DNA of 64,000 nt from Candidatus Microsaccharimonas sossegonensis (GCA_004100325.1 SCKX01000001.1:186001-250000); one strand, 5' to 3'. Shown: positions 24,964 through 34,715, counted from the first letter of the stretch. Translations and numbers: made by a program. Notes: generated from the letters alone by a model not told the origin.

Positions 24964-27233
24964 AGTATGTTTGCATCTTTTTTTAATGTGTCGATCACGT
25001 TTTTGACAGTATTAACAAAAGAATGGTATGAATGAGTCGTCACAATAGCAGCTTGCGCTTGACTAATTATTCTATCCTTATGGGTCATCAGTATAAATCT
25101 TTCGACAGATTTATTCAGTTCACCAATTCCCGATATGTCTAGCTTTGAACAGGGAAGATCGACCCCACTTAATTCTTTAGGGGCAATATAAAAAGGTGTC
25201 GCACCATATCTTGAGGCTTCGATCGCCGCTATGGCTGAATCATTATTTGACGCAAAACTAACATCCAGACGACTTACGTTATTTTCAAAATAACGGTCGT
25301 TCATAACTTTTATAGTTGGAATGTTCTCATCTGCTGCTATTTCGTATTGTGACGTACCTTCTGCGATATATAGCTTTTCTATAGAGGGGCTTTCCAATTC
25401 TGCAAATACTGCCATTGCATGACTATCTCGTGTCAAACCAGACGTTCCGATAATGTTTTTCTTTACCGGTAGAAGATCCTTATACACGAGTGAGCTTGCG
25501 GGATAATTTGCTACTACTACTAATGGTGTAACACCAATTTTTTTCGCAAGTGTATCAATGAGCTTTTTCCATTTCTCACTAAATACTATCACCGCTTGCT
25601 GGCCAGAAATAAGGGACGCAAGCATGTTTGTACCCTCAGTGCGAACATTCTTATTTAAATCAACTTCAAAGTCATATCTATCTAATGAAATTAGTTTTTC
25701 ATCTTCGAGCATTCCCTTCCACAGCTTGGTTATATCAAGCGTGTGTAAGATCAAAATACCAGGATTAGCAAGGGCTGAAAATAAAGACTTTATGCTATCC
25801 TGGCTATCCCCTATGTGATAAATAATCGCGGAACTATTATTTTTTATATTAATCGGTACGTCTTTTGATATATTTAATGCTTCTGTCACAAAAGGTAGCA
25901 TATTTGGTCGTGGAGCTCCATTATCGTACGCGCCTTCAAAAAAATACACTGTGTTATATCGACGCGATAGTTCTGAATGCAAGCGTTGTACTGTTCGCGA
26001 AACGGCCGTTTTTGCTTCTGGGTTTGGTGCAAAGACAGTAATTAGCTCTTTCGTCGTTCCCTCTCGTATCAATGGAACGTGCTCAAAAGCCTCTACGGCA
26101 GCGTTTGCAGATGCTTCCCAGGTATATTTATCGAGTATGCCGTTATATTGATCTTGGTCAATCACTCCATGCAATGATTCATCAAGTGCGGTCGCTATTG
26201 CTGTGGCAAAAGAAGGGTCAAAAAAATGAAAAGCATCCACTGAAATCTCCCGAAATACCATAATATCAGAACATGCAACGGGCTTGTTCTTTTCTACCGC
26301 TTCAAGCACAGGAAGTCCCAATCCTTCATACTCACTTGGGAATAATAAAACTTCGCATTCTTCATACAGATAATTTAGCTCTTCTCCAGATACATTACCT
26401 GTAAACACTACATTTTCGGATATTTTTGAAAGTTCTGCGATTTGGTCAGGGTCAAAATATGAGGTGATTACCAGTGTATATGTGTTATCGTGCTTTCTAT
26501 TAAATTCATTGAAGCCCTGTATACCTACCCTATTGTTTTTACGTAGGTCATTACCTGTTGGCATAAGAATAAATGGTTTATTTACCATTACCTTTTGTTT
26601 ACGAGTGGCATGTTCAATTGGTCCACCGTCAATACTCTTGATGCGCGTAGGATCCACACCTAAATATATCGCAAGGTCATTTGCAACGGTTTTAGAGATC
26701 GCAAGGTATACATCTGCTTTAAGTAATTCAGTTAGTTTAGTCAGAAACTCTATTTCGGCAATTTTATTTCTAAAATATATTTCATGAAACATAAATGGGA
26801 TAAGATCGTAAAATAAAGCGCCTTTATGCACCGCGCTGTTCGAAGGGAACACGCTACATACCCCCCCTTGCATCGGTGATAAGATTAAATATTCAATCTC
26901 GACACCACCTATACTATCGATTGCATGTTCAGCCACGTGGGCGTCGATAATTTTTCGGTTATGCCCCATTACAGCCGCTGCATTTGTAATCTCGTCTTGC
27001 GATAGGTCTAAGTGAACAAACTTCGGTGAACCCATTTTTTTGCCAATAGTCTTTAGCACGCCATCTTCGATCGGTAGCCTAGATGACAAGATGAACTCTA
27101 TGTGGACCCATCTTTTCTTTGTTTGGTTTAATTTCGCAATTGCAGAAATGAGCTCGCTAGAGTATTTACCCATCCCTCTATGCCAAGCAACCGTTTGAAA
27201 TACCTGAGCATCAACCATTAATACACGTTTCAT
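24960..27233 (-). CDS. Double-length glycosyltransferase (GT4 plus degenerate second GT-like half)
   Basis: The 757-aa protein has a conventional GT4 N-terminal half (about 1-400), with VAWHRGMGKYSSELI, ILMPTGNDLRKNNRVGIQGF and PSEYEGLGLPVLEAVEKNKPVACSD. The C-terminal half (about 405-757) has the alternation of a second GT-B module (ELITVFAPNPEAKTAVSRTVQRL, AIIYHIGDS, IEASRYGATPFYIAP) but lacks a clear E(x7)E pair. It may be structural or bind the growing chain. Tandem GT proteins often make alternating linkages. The gene overlaps both neighbours by 4 bases. Confidence 0.82.
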   Translation of the reverse strand: MKRVLMVDAQVFQTVAWHRGMGKYSSELISAIAKLNQTKKRWVHIEFILSSRLPIEDGVLKTIGKKMGSPKFVHLDLSQDEITNAAAVMGHNRKIIDAHVAEHAIDSIGGVEIEYLILSPMQGGVCSVFPSNSAVHKGALFYDLIPFMFHEIYFRNKIAEIEFLTKLTELLKADVYLAISKTVANDLAIYLGVDPTRIKSIDGGPIEHATRKQKVMVNKPFILMPTGNDLRKNNRVGIQGFNEFNRKHDNTYTLVITSYFDPDQIAELSKISENVVFTGNVSGEELNYLYEECEVLLFPSEYEGLGLPVLEAVEKNKPVACSDIMVFREISVDAFHFFDPSFATAIATALDESLHGVIDQDQYNGILDKYTWEASANAAVEAFEHVPLIREGTTKELITVFAPNPEAKTAVSRTVQRLHSELSRRYNTVYFFEGAYDNGAPRPNMLPFVTEALNISKDVPINIKNNSSAIIYHIGDSQDSIKSLFSALANPGILILHTLDITKLWKGMLEDEKLISLDRYDFEVDLNKNVRTEGTNMLASLISGQQAVIVFSEKWKKLIDTLAKKIGVTPLVVVANYPASSLVYKDLLPVKKNIIGTSGLTRDSHAMAVFAELESPSIEKLYIAEGTSQYEIAADENIPTIKVMNDRYFENNVSRLDVSFASNNDSAIAAIEASRYGATPFYIAPKELSGVDLPCSKLDISGIGELNKSVERFILMTHKDRIISQAQAAIVTTHSYHSFVNTVKNVIDTLKKDANIL

Positions 27234-28297
27234 ACTTTTGTAATCCTTAAAAATCGACTTGCTATCCGTATCAAAAAATTTGTTATTTTAATGTATAGCC
27301 TTAAAAGTGGTGGTGCTTTTTTTGATTGATTATATCTAGAAAAATTCAGTTTATCTGCGTTATTTGCGGCCTCTATTGTTGCTGCAGCAATCCCCAACGG
27401 AGCATATTTATTGTGTGATTTTAGAGAATCATAAATTTTTCTATTAACATTTTTTAGTTTTATTTTTAGCTGGCGTTTAAAATGACGACGCAAAGGCGTC
27501 AGCTCTCCCAGCGTCGCGCCTAGATGATTTATCTGTTCGGTTTTTAATTCAAGCTCTTTTTCTAAAGACAAGAGCCTTAACTGTGACCGCTCAAGCCGAT
27601 TCAGTTCTGGTAAAAACCGATAGTTAATAATCGGTTCTTTATTAATGACAGCTTCAATGTATGAAAATTCTTTTTTTCTATGAGATTGTTTATCGACAAA
27701 ATACTCATTTAGGCCGTCTTTAAAAACTTTTTTGTAATTATGATTTTTCAAAAGTAGGTGCCAATCTTGTTCAATATGATTTGCTTCAATGCAAATAACC
27801 TCGGGCCTATATCGTGACCAGTCATTTCCCTCAATTACGTTGTATTCATATCCCTCAACATCGATCTTCATAAAACTAATGTGTTTCACTTTATGTTTAG
27901 AAAATACGTCGGCAAGTGACACTACTTTAACCTCATAATCTTTATAGTCTTCCGTAAAATAATCTGGTGAAGTTTCATACTGGTCTTTGAGTGTATTGGA
28001 GAAGGTCGAAAGTCCTGAGCCTTCATATTCACGAAGATTTAAAACACCAGCTTTATTTGAAATACCTATGTTTAAATTTATGTCGCGAGGACGCAGATTT
28101 TTTAATTGTATAAAATGATTTCGGATAGGCTCAATGTTAATGCCGCTCCAGCCTTTATCGTAAAATAATTTTGTTACCGAATCTACTACAGGGCTGTTTG
28201 CTCCTACGTCTACATAAAAACCTTTTTCGTTATCTTCAAAAAAACCAGCAAGAATGAAGTCTTCTTTATTCTGTGCATAACTAATGTTTTTATCCAT
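27230..28297 (-). CDS. FkbM-family methyltransferase
   Basis: The N-terminal ~210 residues of this 355-aa protein are an FkbM methyltransferase. FYVDVGANSPVVDSVTKLFYDKGWSGINIEP is the SAM site, followed by ISFMKIDVEGYEYNVIEG and VICIEANH. A coiled-coil-like stretch (ELNRLERSQLRLLSLEKELELKTEQI) and a basic C-terminal region with amphipathic helices follow. It is embedded among the glycosyltransferases, so it probably O-methylates a sugar of the exported glycan, perhaps capping the chain. It is immediately adjacent to the upstream GT gene. Confidence 0.88.
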   Translation of the reverse strand: MDKNISYAQNKEDFILAGFFEDNEKGFYVDVGANSPVVDSVTKLFYDKGWSGINIEPIRNHFIQLKNLRPRDINLNIGISNKAGVLNLREYEGSGLSTFSNTLKDQYETSPDYFTEDYKDYEVKVVSLADVFSKHKVKHISFMKIDVEGYEYNVIEGNDWSRYRPEVICIEANHIEQDWHLLLKNHNYKKVFKDGLNEYFVDKQSHRKKEFSYIEAVINKEPIINYRFLPELNRLERSQLRLLSLEKELELKTEQINHLGATLGELTPLRRHFKRQLKIKLKNVNRKIYDSLKSHNKYAPLGIAAATIEAANNADKLNFSRYNQSKKAPPLLRLYIKITNFLIRIASRFLRITKV

Positions 28298-29440
28298 TTA
28301 ACCCTTTTCCATATACTCGCCAAGCTCATTTACGGTTTGTCGCCAAGTAAATTTACGCACTCTTATTTTCCCTGCTTTAATTAGCTTGTTTCTTAGATTT
28401 TCATCTCGCAATAGCTTTTCTATTTTAACAGATATATCCTTTTCACTCATTGCGTCTACATATAAACTTGCATTGGACATAACCTCGGGAAGTGATGAGT
28501 TATTACCAACTATAGTTGGCGTTCCTACAGACATAGCCTCAAGTGGTGTCATACCAAAGCCTTCATAAAGTGCAGGGTGCACAAGTACCTTTGCGCCTGC
28601 GTATAGTTGTATAATATCTTGATCTGGTACAAATGTATCTATCTTGAGTACGGCGTGCCCCTCTCTTACTGCACTTTCAATCGATTTCTTTATAGGCTCA
28701 TTTTTCCACCCATACCCACCAACGACGACCAGCGTATAAACTTGTCTGGTTTCTTTTGCGAGCAATCGATACGCAGCAACGAGGCGTGCAATGTTTTTAC
28801 GTGGTTCAATATTCCCAACAAACAAAATGTATTCGCCCACAATACCGTATTTTTTTTTCATGGCATTTATTGTTTCATTCGTCACGGCCTTACTAGGTAC
28901 AGCATTAACACCGTTATGTATTACTTTTATTTTATTAGCAGCCATGTTTGTGTATTTTATAATTTCTGCTTTGGCATGATTCGAAATTGTAATTATTCCG
29001 TTTGATCTTTGGGCCCATATTTTTAAGTATCTAGACAAAAAAATTTGATTTTTCGTATCTGTAAATTCTGGATAAACAATGAAACTAACATCATACATAT
29101 AGGTATATGATTTAGAAAATAGAAGTGGCCAGTTCCAATAGTTTGGAAATAGGTAGTAGCCTTTACCAAAAAATATATCCATAAATGGCAACAAGTTAAA
29201 ACGTCTCAGGGCCCTAAATAAAGTATCTGGAATTAGTATCTGTTTGATTGGAAATTGTAGTCCGAGAGTCTCTACCTGTTTTCTTTTATCGTACGGAACG
29301 AGAAGTATCAGCTTGAATTTTGTGTTGAGTGTTTCACTTTGGTGCCACTCTCGAAGTAGCGCCAGGAGCGTGTGGCCTATGCCACTCATATTTTTTGATG
29401 TCAGTGCTGACGTCTCAACAAAAAGGAGCTTTTGTTTCAT
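28298..29440 (-). CDS. Glycosyltransferase family 4
   Basis: The 380-aa GT4 has a GIGHTLLALLREW acceptor loop. Its donor domain has ILFVGNIEPRKNIARLVAAYRLL, VGGYGWKN and HPALYEGFGMTPLEAMSVGTPTIVGNNSSLPEV, with the E(x7)E pair intact. It is similar to rhamnosyl/mannosyl transferases of ABC-exported O-polysaccharides. It directly follows wzt with a 17-base gap containing an AAGG ribosome site. Confidence 0.9.
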   Translation of the reverse strand: MKQKLLFVETSALTSKNMSGIGHTLLALLREWHQSETLNTKFKLILLVPYDKRKQVETLGLQFPIKQILIPDTLFRALRRFNLLPFMDIFFGKGYYLFPNYWNWPLLFSKSYTYMYDVSFIVYPEFTDTKNQIFLSRYLKIWAQRSNGIITISNHAKAEIIKYTNMAANKIKVIHNGVNAVPSKAVTNETINAMKKKYGIVGEYILFVGNIEPRKNIARLVAAYRLLAKETRQVYTLVVVGGYGWKNEPIKKSIESAVREGHAVLKIDTFVPDQDIIQLYAGAKVLVHPALYEGFGMTPLEAMSVGTPTIVGNNSSLPEVMSNASLYVDAMSEKDISVKIEKLLRDENLRNKLIKAGKIRVRKFTWRQTVNELGEYMEKG

Positions 29441-29457
29441 ATGTATAACCTTGACAT

Positions 29458-30660
29458 TTAAGCATGGTCTAGTTTAGTTGTTATCTTAATGTCAGGACTG
29501 GTCAGAAAAGGAACCGGTGAGTCTTCATAGACAGTAAACTTACGGGCTTCTTCCCACCAGTCATAAACGCGGCTCGCATCTTCGGCTTCAATCGCAATAT
29601 CCAGGGTATATTTCCCATCCGAAAAATAGTTTGGGAGACTGAACTTCACGTTGAGAATATCTCCTTTTTTTACTAATCCAGTGTTAATGTGTTGTAGTTT
29701 CGTATTGGTAGCGACGATTATCTGACCAGTAGCATCTTTGATACTGAACCCGACCATCGGATTTTTGATATCGTCCTTTGCCTTAATAGTTAAAAGTAAA
29801 TCGAGTGGTAGCGCTTTATTAGTGATTTTTTTAGGACTTACTTCTACGGTAACGATGGATATTTCTCGACTACCCCAACGTTGGGGACCGTCCTCGATAG
29901 CTTTCACGGGCTCTTCGTCCATAAACATACGAGAATATTTATCGGCGACTCTATCGGGACGCCCCTCTGCAACGAGTTTGCTTTCTTCAATAAGCACCGC
30001 TCGATCACAAAACTCTTTTACGGCGCTCATGTCATGTGTCACAAAAACAACGGTTGTTTTATTCTTTTTTAATTCTCTAAAATAATCGAAACATTTTCGT
30101 TGAAAATCAGCATCCCCAACAGCAAGGACTTCATCTACAAGTAATATTTCAGCCTCTGCCTTCGTCGCAACTGCGAAGGCTAGCCGAACTTGCATGCCAG
30201 ATGAATAATTTTTTAGTTTTTGATCCATAAAACGTTCTAGTTCAGCAAATTCAACGATGCTTTCATAATTTGCGTCAACTTCTTTTTTTGTAAATCCCAA
30301 AAGTGCTCCATTGAGGTATACGTTTTCTCTACCTGTCAGTTCAGGATTAAAGCCAACGCCAAGTTCGATAAATGGAACTAGCTTTCCATTTTTTTCAATC
30401 GATCCACTTGTTGTGGCATAGATGCCAGCAATAATTTTTAGTAGTGTACTTTTACCGCTTCCGTTTCGTCCAACAATGCCGAAAAATTCACCCTTATTTA
30501 TCTTGAAATTTATATTTTTAAGCGCATGTTGACTCTCAAACCTACGGTGATTTCTATTAAAAGGATTAATGAAAAGACTTTTAACACTGTCCATTTTTTC
30601 ATGAGGAAGCTGAAAGCTCTTTGATACATTGTTAACAGCAATAGCTACCTTATTGTCCAT
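29458..30660 (-). CDS. wzt: Polysaccharide ABC exporter ATP-binding protein (Wzt-like)
   Basis: The 400-aa ATPase has Walker A GRNGSGKST, signature YSSGMQVRLAFA, Walker B ILLVDEVLAVGD and a following H-loop (VFVTHD). Residues about 265-400 form a Wzt-type C-terminal beta-sandwich domain that in known systems binds the capped end of the O-polysaccharide. It starts at a TAATG overlap with the permease, with GGAGG upstream. A chain-cap-recognising exporter fits the FkbM methyltransferase in the same operon. Confidence 0.94.
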   Translation of the reverse strand: MDNKVAIAVNNVSKSFQLPHEKMDSVKSLFINPFNRNHRRFESQHALKNINFKINKGEFFGIVGRNGSGKSTLLKIIAGIYATTSGSIEKNGKLVPFIELGVGFNPELTGRENVYLNGALLGFTKKEVDANYESIVEFAELERFMDQKLKNYSSGMQVRLAFAVATKAEAEILLVDEVLAVGDADFQRKCFDYFRELKKNKTTVVFVTHDMSAVKEFCDRAVLIEESKLVAEGRPDRVADKYSRMFMDEEPVKAIEDGPQRWGSREISIVTVEVSPKKITNKALPLDLLLTIKAKDDIKNPMVGFSIKDATGQIIVATNTKLQHINTGLVKKGDILNVKFSLPNYFSDGKYTLDIAIEAEDASRVYDWWEEARKFTVYEDSPVPFLTSPDIKITTKLDHA

Positions 30661-31484
30661 TAAATTTCCTCCGCAAACGATGGTGAACGTTTTCTAAAAT
30701 ACATAGCCCCTAAGACAATAAATATAAGCGTAATAAGAAGCGGGATAACGTAGAAGTACTGATGTTGACTATACAGGGATCCTAGCGTCAAAGCATTTGG
30801 GGTGACAACAAAATATCGTGCATCTTGAATAATTTGTGCAACAGGGTTTAGGATCATTAGTTGAGCTATCCAGGGAGTAACCTTTAACACTAGATCAATA
30901 GGGTACAAAATTGGTGTTGCGTAAAAACCAGCCTGTAGCACTACTTCCCAAATATAATTAATATCCCTAAAACGTACGTACAAAGCGCTAAGAAGAAAGG
31001 CAATACCAAGAGCAAAAACAAAAAGTTCAACTATAAATGGAATTATTAGTAATGTACGCCACTCAAATGGGACCCCATTAATAACCATAAAAATAGCAAC
31101 AACAACCAAGTTGATCCCAAGATTGATTAAGGCAGATAATGAACCTGCCAGGACAACGACATATCGAGGAAAGGCGAGCTTTCTCATTAAATCACCCTTA
31201 CCGACAATGGCCGACAGCCCGTTAGTCGTTACCTCAACAAAATAACTCCACATAACCACGCCAAGTAAAAGATATACCGCATAGTGCGGGATAGTAGAGC
31301 CTATTTTTAAGAAATAGACAAATACAACATATAAAATAGCGAACAGGGCCAGCGGACGCAACAAGCTCCAGACGTACCCCAACGCAGATCCTTTGTATCG
31401 AAGCTTGAAATCTGTAATAACAAGTTGCTTTAGTAGAATAATAGAGTAACGATATTTACTCTGTGCTTTTTTTATTGGATTCAC
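30660..31484 (-). CDS. wzm: Polysaccharide ABC exporter permease (Wzm-like)
   Basis: This 274-aa ABC-2-type permease has about six membrane helices and a cytoplasmic N-terminal amphipathic region. The LVITDFKLRYKGSALGYVWSLLRPLALF motif is typical of Wzm/TagG. It starts at GTG. TATAAT lies 9 bases before it with no ribosome site, suggesting a leaderless transcript. It is the first gene of the seven-gene minus-strand glycan operon and partners the Wzt ATPase to flip the complete lipid-linked glycan. Confidence 0.93.
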   Translation of the reverse strand: MNPIKKAQSKYRYSIILLKQLVITDFKLRYKGSALGYVWSLLRPLALFAILYVVFVYFLKIGSTIPHYAVYLLLGVVMWSYFVEVTTNGLSAIVGKGDLMRKLAFPRYVVVLAGSLSALINLGINLVVVAIFMVINGVPFEWRTLLIIPFIVELFVFALGIAFLLSALYVRFRDINYIWEVVLQAGFYATPILYPIDLVLKVTPWIAQLMILNPVAQIIQDARYFVVTPNALTLGSLYSQHQYFYVIPLLITLIFIVLGAMYFRKRSPSFAEEI

Positions 31485-31493
31485 AATAATCTT

Positions 31494-31499
31494 ATTATA
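31494..31499 (-). promoter_or_regulatory. -10 box of the Wzm-Wzt operon
   Basis: TATAAT on the minus strand lies 9 bases upstream of the GTG start of the permease. It would drive the whole operon. Confidence 0.5.
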
Positions 31500-31525
31500 G
31501 GGACATTTTGAGGGGTAAGCAATGA

Positions 31526-31531
31526 TATACT
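31526..31531 (+). promoter_or_regulatory. Extended -10 box of rmd-like gene
   Basis: TGA-TATACT lies 11 bases before the ATG at 31543. No ribosome site is seen, so the leader would be very short. Confidence 0.5.
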
Positions 31532-31542
31532 GATATTAATCT

Positions 31543-32511
31543 ATGTCAGAATTAAATAAAGAAATAATCATCACCGGTATAAACGGCTTCGTCGGCGAAC
31601 ATCTCGCTCGTCACCTACACTCGTCCGACTTCTCTGTTACGGGCATTGGTCGCGAAGAATACCCAAATAGCACCGTTTCACCTTATATTGATAGGTATCA
31701 ACAAGCTGACCTGCTGAATGCATCCCAGGTCGGCACGCTTCATTTAAAAAACGCGGCCGCAATTATCCACCTAGCTGGCCTCGCATCGGTTGCTGATTCA
31801 TTTAAAACACCAGAGCTATACAAATCTGGCAACGCCGAAATGACGGATAACCTACTGACAACCGCCAAACAACAGGGCTTTAGAGGCAGAGTAGTGGCAA
31901 TTAGCACCGGTGCTCTTTATGATCCAAACCAATCAATGCCACTCACCGAGGATTCCAAGATAACAGAAGGCTCTCCCTACGCAGTCGGTAAAATTCGGGC
32001 AGAAGAAGTGATCAAAAGGCACAAAGCTAATGGCCTCGATGTTGTTATTGCACGACCATTCAACCATATTGGACCTGGTCAAGGGAATGGATTTCTTGTC
32101 GCCGACCTTTATGGCCAACTCCTTGTTGCACGCGAAACCCAATCGTCAACCATTTCTGTTGGAAACCTTGCTACAAAAAGAGATTACACTGACGTTCGTG
32201 ACATTGTCACGGCCTATACAAAACTTGCTACGGCTGATGCACTCACACATGAAACATACAATATTGCATCTGGCGCATCGTTGTCTGGGTTTGAAATACT
32301 TCATATACTACAAAAAACCATGGGCCTCGAGTTGATCAAACCAGTAACTGATCAATCCCGCGTCCGCCTTACTGATGCTCTAGATATTATCGGTGACGCA
32401 AGTCGTTTGAAAAACGAGCTAAGCTGGGATATCCTGTCAAGCCCTACGACCGCCATTAAAGATTTCGTGGAACGACGACACTCTGAAACTACCGAGCCCG
32501 CAAATACATAG
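31543..32511 (+). CDS. rmd: GDP-4-keto-6-deoxy-mannose reductase-like epimerase (Rmd-like)
   Basis: The 322-aa extended SDR protein has the NAD(P) motif ITGINGFVGEHLARHL, a Ser/Thr in ISTGALYD, and the catalytic Tyr-Lys in SPYAVGKIRAEEV. RPFNHIGPGQGNGFLVADL resembles the RPFNHxGPGQ signature of Rmd and related reductases. With Gmd nearby, the simplest role is reduction of GDP-4-keto-6-deoxy-D-mannose to GDP-D-rhamnose. A related nucleotide-sugar reductase is possible. Confidence 0.8.
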   Translation: MSELNKEIIITGINGFVGEHLARHLHSSDFSVTGIGREEYPNSTVSPYIDRYQQADLLNASQVGTLHLKNAAAIIHLAGLASVADSFKTPELYKSGNAEMTDNLLTTAKQQGFRGRVVAISTGALYDPNQSMPLTEDSKITEGSPYAVGKIRAEEVIKRHKANGLDVVIARPFNHIGPGQGNGFLVADLYGQLLVARETQSSTISVGNLATKRDYTDVRDIVTAYTKLATADALTHETYNIASGASLSGFEILHILQKTMGLELIKPVTDQSRVRLTDALDIIGDASRLKNELSWDILSSPTTAIKDFVERRHSETTEPANT

Positions 32512-32581
32512 CTGCTTAAATCAAAGCGAATCAACCACAAAAGCCACACTCGGTCAGTGCTATTCAATTTTCGATCAATTT

Positions 32582-33580
32582 TTACAATTTTGTTGATTCA
32601 ATAGCAAGATCGTGATCAACCATCAACTTGACGAGTCCTGGAAAATCCACTTTTCGCTTCCATCCAAGTTCTTTTTCGGCTTTTGTTGGGTCACCAAGAA
32701 GCACATCAACCTCTGCTGGACGCATAAATGCAGGGTTTTGTTTTACATATGGCTTCCAATCATCAATACCAACGTGTTTAAACGCAGTATCCAAGAATTC
32801 TTCAATAGAATGAGTCTCACCTGTTGCAAGAACATAATCTTTTGGCACGTCTTGCTGAAGCATTCGCCACATACCTTCTACGTAATCGCCCGCATATCCC
32901 CAGTCTCTCTTTGGCCATAGGTCACCAAGTTCAACGTGATCTTGAAGCCCGAGTTTAATCCTCGCAACCGCATTTGTTATTTTTCGAGTAACAAACTCTA
33001 TGCCACGACGATCACCTTCGTGATTAAAGAGGATTCCAGAAACGGCAAACATATTATAACTTTCGCGATAGTTTCTTGTAATCCAGTACCCATATAGCTT
33101 TGCAACGCCGTATGGACTTCTAGGATGAAATGTCGCTTCTTCTGTATAGCCATTCTTTGGTCGGTTATATTCAAGGCCACCATACATTTCAGACGTAGAT
33201 GCTTGGTAAAAACGAACCTTATTTTCAGTATCCGTTAAGCGGATCGCTTCGAGCATATTCAGTACGCCTTTTCCAGTAACATCGCTCGTCAGCATTGGGT
33301 CTTTAAACGAGTAGCCAACGTGACTAATTGCACCGAGATTATAAACCTCATCCGGCTTTGCAAGTTGCATAGCTCGTACTAAAGAAGAGGCGTCGGTAAG
33401 ATCGGCTTCAATAAGTGTTACATATGGGAACTCTGATTCAGTAGCCTCGCGCTTAGGGTTGTGTTGTCCCCTAATAATTCCAAAAATCTCGTATCCTTTT
33501 TCGTTCAATAATTCAGCAAGGTGACCACCATCTTGTCCAGTGATTCCAGTAATTAAAGCGCGTTTTTTAGCCTCAGCCAT
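32582..33580 (-). CDS. gmd: GDP-mannose 4,6-dehydratase
   Basis: The 332-aa SDR enzyme has GITGQDGGHLAELL for cofactor binding, the ASTSEMYGG active-site Thr/Ser-Glu region, SPYGVAKLYGYW with Tyr-x3-Lys, and the Gmd-specific ILFNHEGDRRGIEFVTRKIT and DLWPKRDWGYAGDYVEGMW. It makes GDP-4-keto-6-deoxy-mannose from GDP-mannose. It has a GAGGGA ribosome site. It is convergent with the rmd-like gene, 70 bases apart. Confidence 0.95.
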   Translation of the reverse strand: MAEAKKRALITGITGQDGGHLAELLNEKGYEIFGIIRGQHNPKREATESEFPYVTLIEADLTDASSLVRAMQLAKPDEVYNLGAISHVGYSFKDPMLTSDVTGKGVLNMLEAIRLTDTENKVRFYQASTSEMYGGLEYNRPKNGYTEEATFHPRSPYGVAKLYGYWITRNYRESYNMFAVSGILFNHEGDRRGIEFVTRKITNAVARIKLGLQDHVELGDLWPKRDWGYAGDYVEGMWRMLQQDVPKDYVLATGETHSIEEFLDTAFKHVGIDDWKPYVKQNPAFMRPAEVDVLLGDPTKAEKELGWKRKVDFPGLVKLMVDHDLAIESTKL

Positions 33581-33644
33581 TCAATATCCCTCGTAACATT
33601 ATGTAGTTCGTGACTTTATTATACATTACGACCACCCGAGCTTA

Positions 33645-33650
33645 TATACT
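33645..33650 (+). promoter_or_regulatory. -10 box of sucC-like gene (leaderless)
   Basis: TATACT ends 6 bases before the ATG at 33657, leaving no room for a leader or ribosome site. Confidence 0.55.
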
Positions 33651-33656
33651 ATAGAG

Positions 33657-34715
33657 ATGAAACTCCTCGAATACGAAGCCAAACACCTCCTCAAAACCGC
33701 CCACATTCCCGTGCCGATGTCGCGCCTTATTAAACTTGGCGACACCCTCCCAACGCCTCTCGTCCTCAAATCCCAAGTCCCCACCGGCGGTCGTGGCAAA
33801 GCCGGCGGGATCATTATGATCGACAAACCCGAAGACCTGCAGCCAGCAATCGACAAGCTCCTGAAATTAGAAATTAAAGGTTTCACCCCAAAAACACTCC
33901 TCGCTGAAGAAAAATTAAACATCAAAAAAGAACTCTACCTTTCGATTCTTATCGATCGCTGGTCTGCCGGCATCAAAATCTTCGCTCACAAAAACGGGGG
34001 CGTTGAGGTAGAAGAAAACACCGGTTTTACGTCGTGGTCAATCGAAAAAAAATCCCAGGCTGAAGCAATTGGGCAACAGTTAGCCGATTACTATGAACTA
34101 CCGGGTCAAACATTTGCACTCCAGGACCTAACAGAAAACTTCTACGATTGTTTCGTAAAAAACGACGCTACTTTAATAGAAATAAACCCCCTCATCCTCA
34201 CCGAAGAAGAAAACCTTGTTGCCGGCGATTGCAAAATGACGCTCGATGATGCCGCAAGTTTCCGACATGTATGGAATTTCGAGGAAAAACCAGCCGAAGT
34301 TAACTTTGTCACCATTAACCCAGAAGGAAATACTGCGACTATTGCGAATGGTGCTGGTCTTGCTATGGCGACCGTCGATGCCGCTTACCAAGCAGGTCTA
34401 AAGCCAACCAACTTCCTTGATATTGGTGGTGGCGCCAATGAAGCCACATTATTAAAAGCTTTTGAACGAATCGTGAAATACAAAAACCTCCAAGCTATCA
34501 TTATTAACATCTTCGCCGGCATCACTCGGGCCGACGAAGTCGCCAAAGCGGTCGTCGCCGCTAAAAAACAGATCAACAACCTCCCTCCATTATTTATTCG
34601 CCTCGCTGGGACAAATTATGAAGCAGCCGAAAAAATTCTCACTGAAAACAACGTTGCCCTCCTTCCAAACCTAGAATCTGCCCTTCACGCAGCCAAAGAG
34701 GTCATCCATGACTAA
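33657..34715 (+). CDS. sucC: Succinyl-CoA synthetase-type beta subunit
   Basis: This 352-aa ATP-grasp plus CoA-ligase protein shows KLLEYEAKHLLKTAHIPVP, the SQVPTGGRGKAGGI phosphate-binding region and LIEINPLILTEE. The C-terminal flavodoxin-like domain has NGAGLAMATVDAAYQAGLKPTNFLDIGGGANE. It is slightly shorter than E. coli SucC (388 aa). It overlaps the alpha-subunit gene by 8 bases. In an organism with so small a gene set it may make ATP from an acyl-CoA (substrate-level phosphorylation) rather than serve a full TCA cycle. The substrate cannot be read from the sequence. Confidence 0.9.
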   Translation: MKLLEYEAKHLLKTAHIPVPMSRLIKLGDTLPTPLVLKSQVPTGGRGKAGGIIMIDKPEDLQPAIDKLLKLEIKGFTPKTLLAEEKLNIKKELYLSILIDRWSAGIKIFAHKNGGVEVEENTGFTSWSIEKKSQAEAIGQQLADYYELPGQTFALQDLTENFYDCFVKNDATLIEINPLILTEEENLVAGDCKMTLDDAASFRHVWNFEEKPAEVNFVTINPEGNTATIANGAGLAMATVDAAYQAGLKPTNFLDIGGGANEATLLKAFERIVKYKNLQAIIINIFAGITRADEVAKAVVAAKKQINNLPPLFIRLAGTNYEAAEKILTENNVALLPNLESALHAAKEVIHD

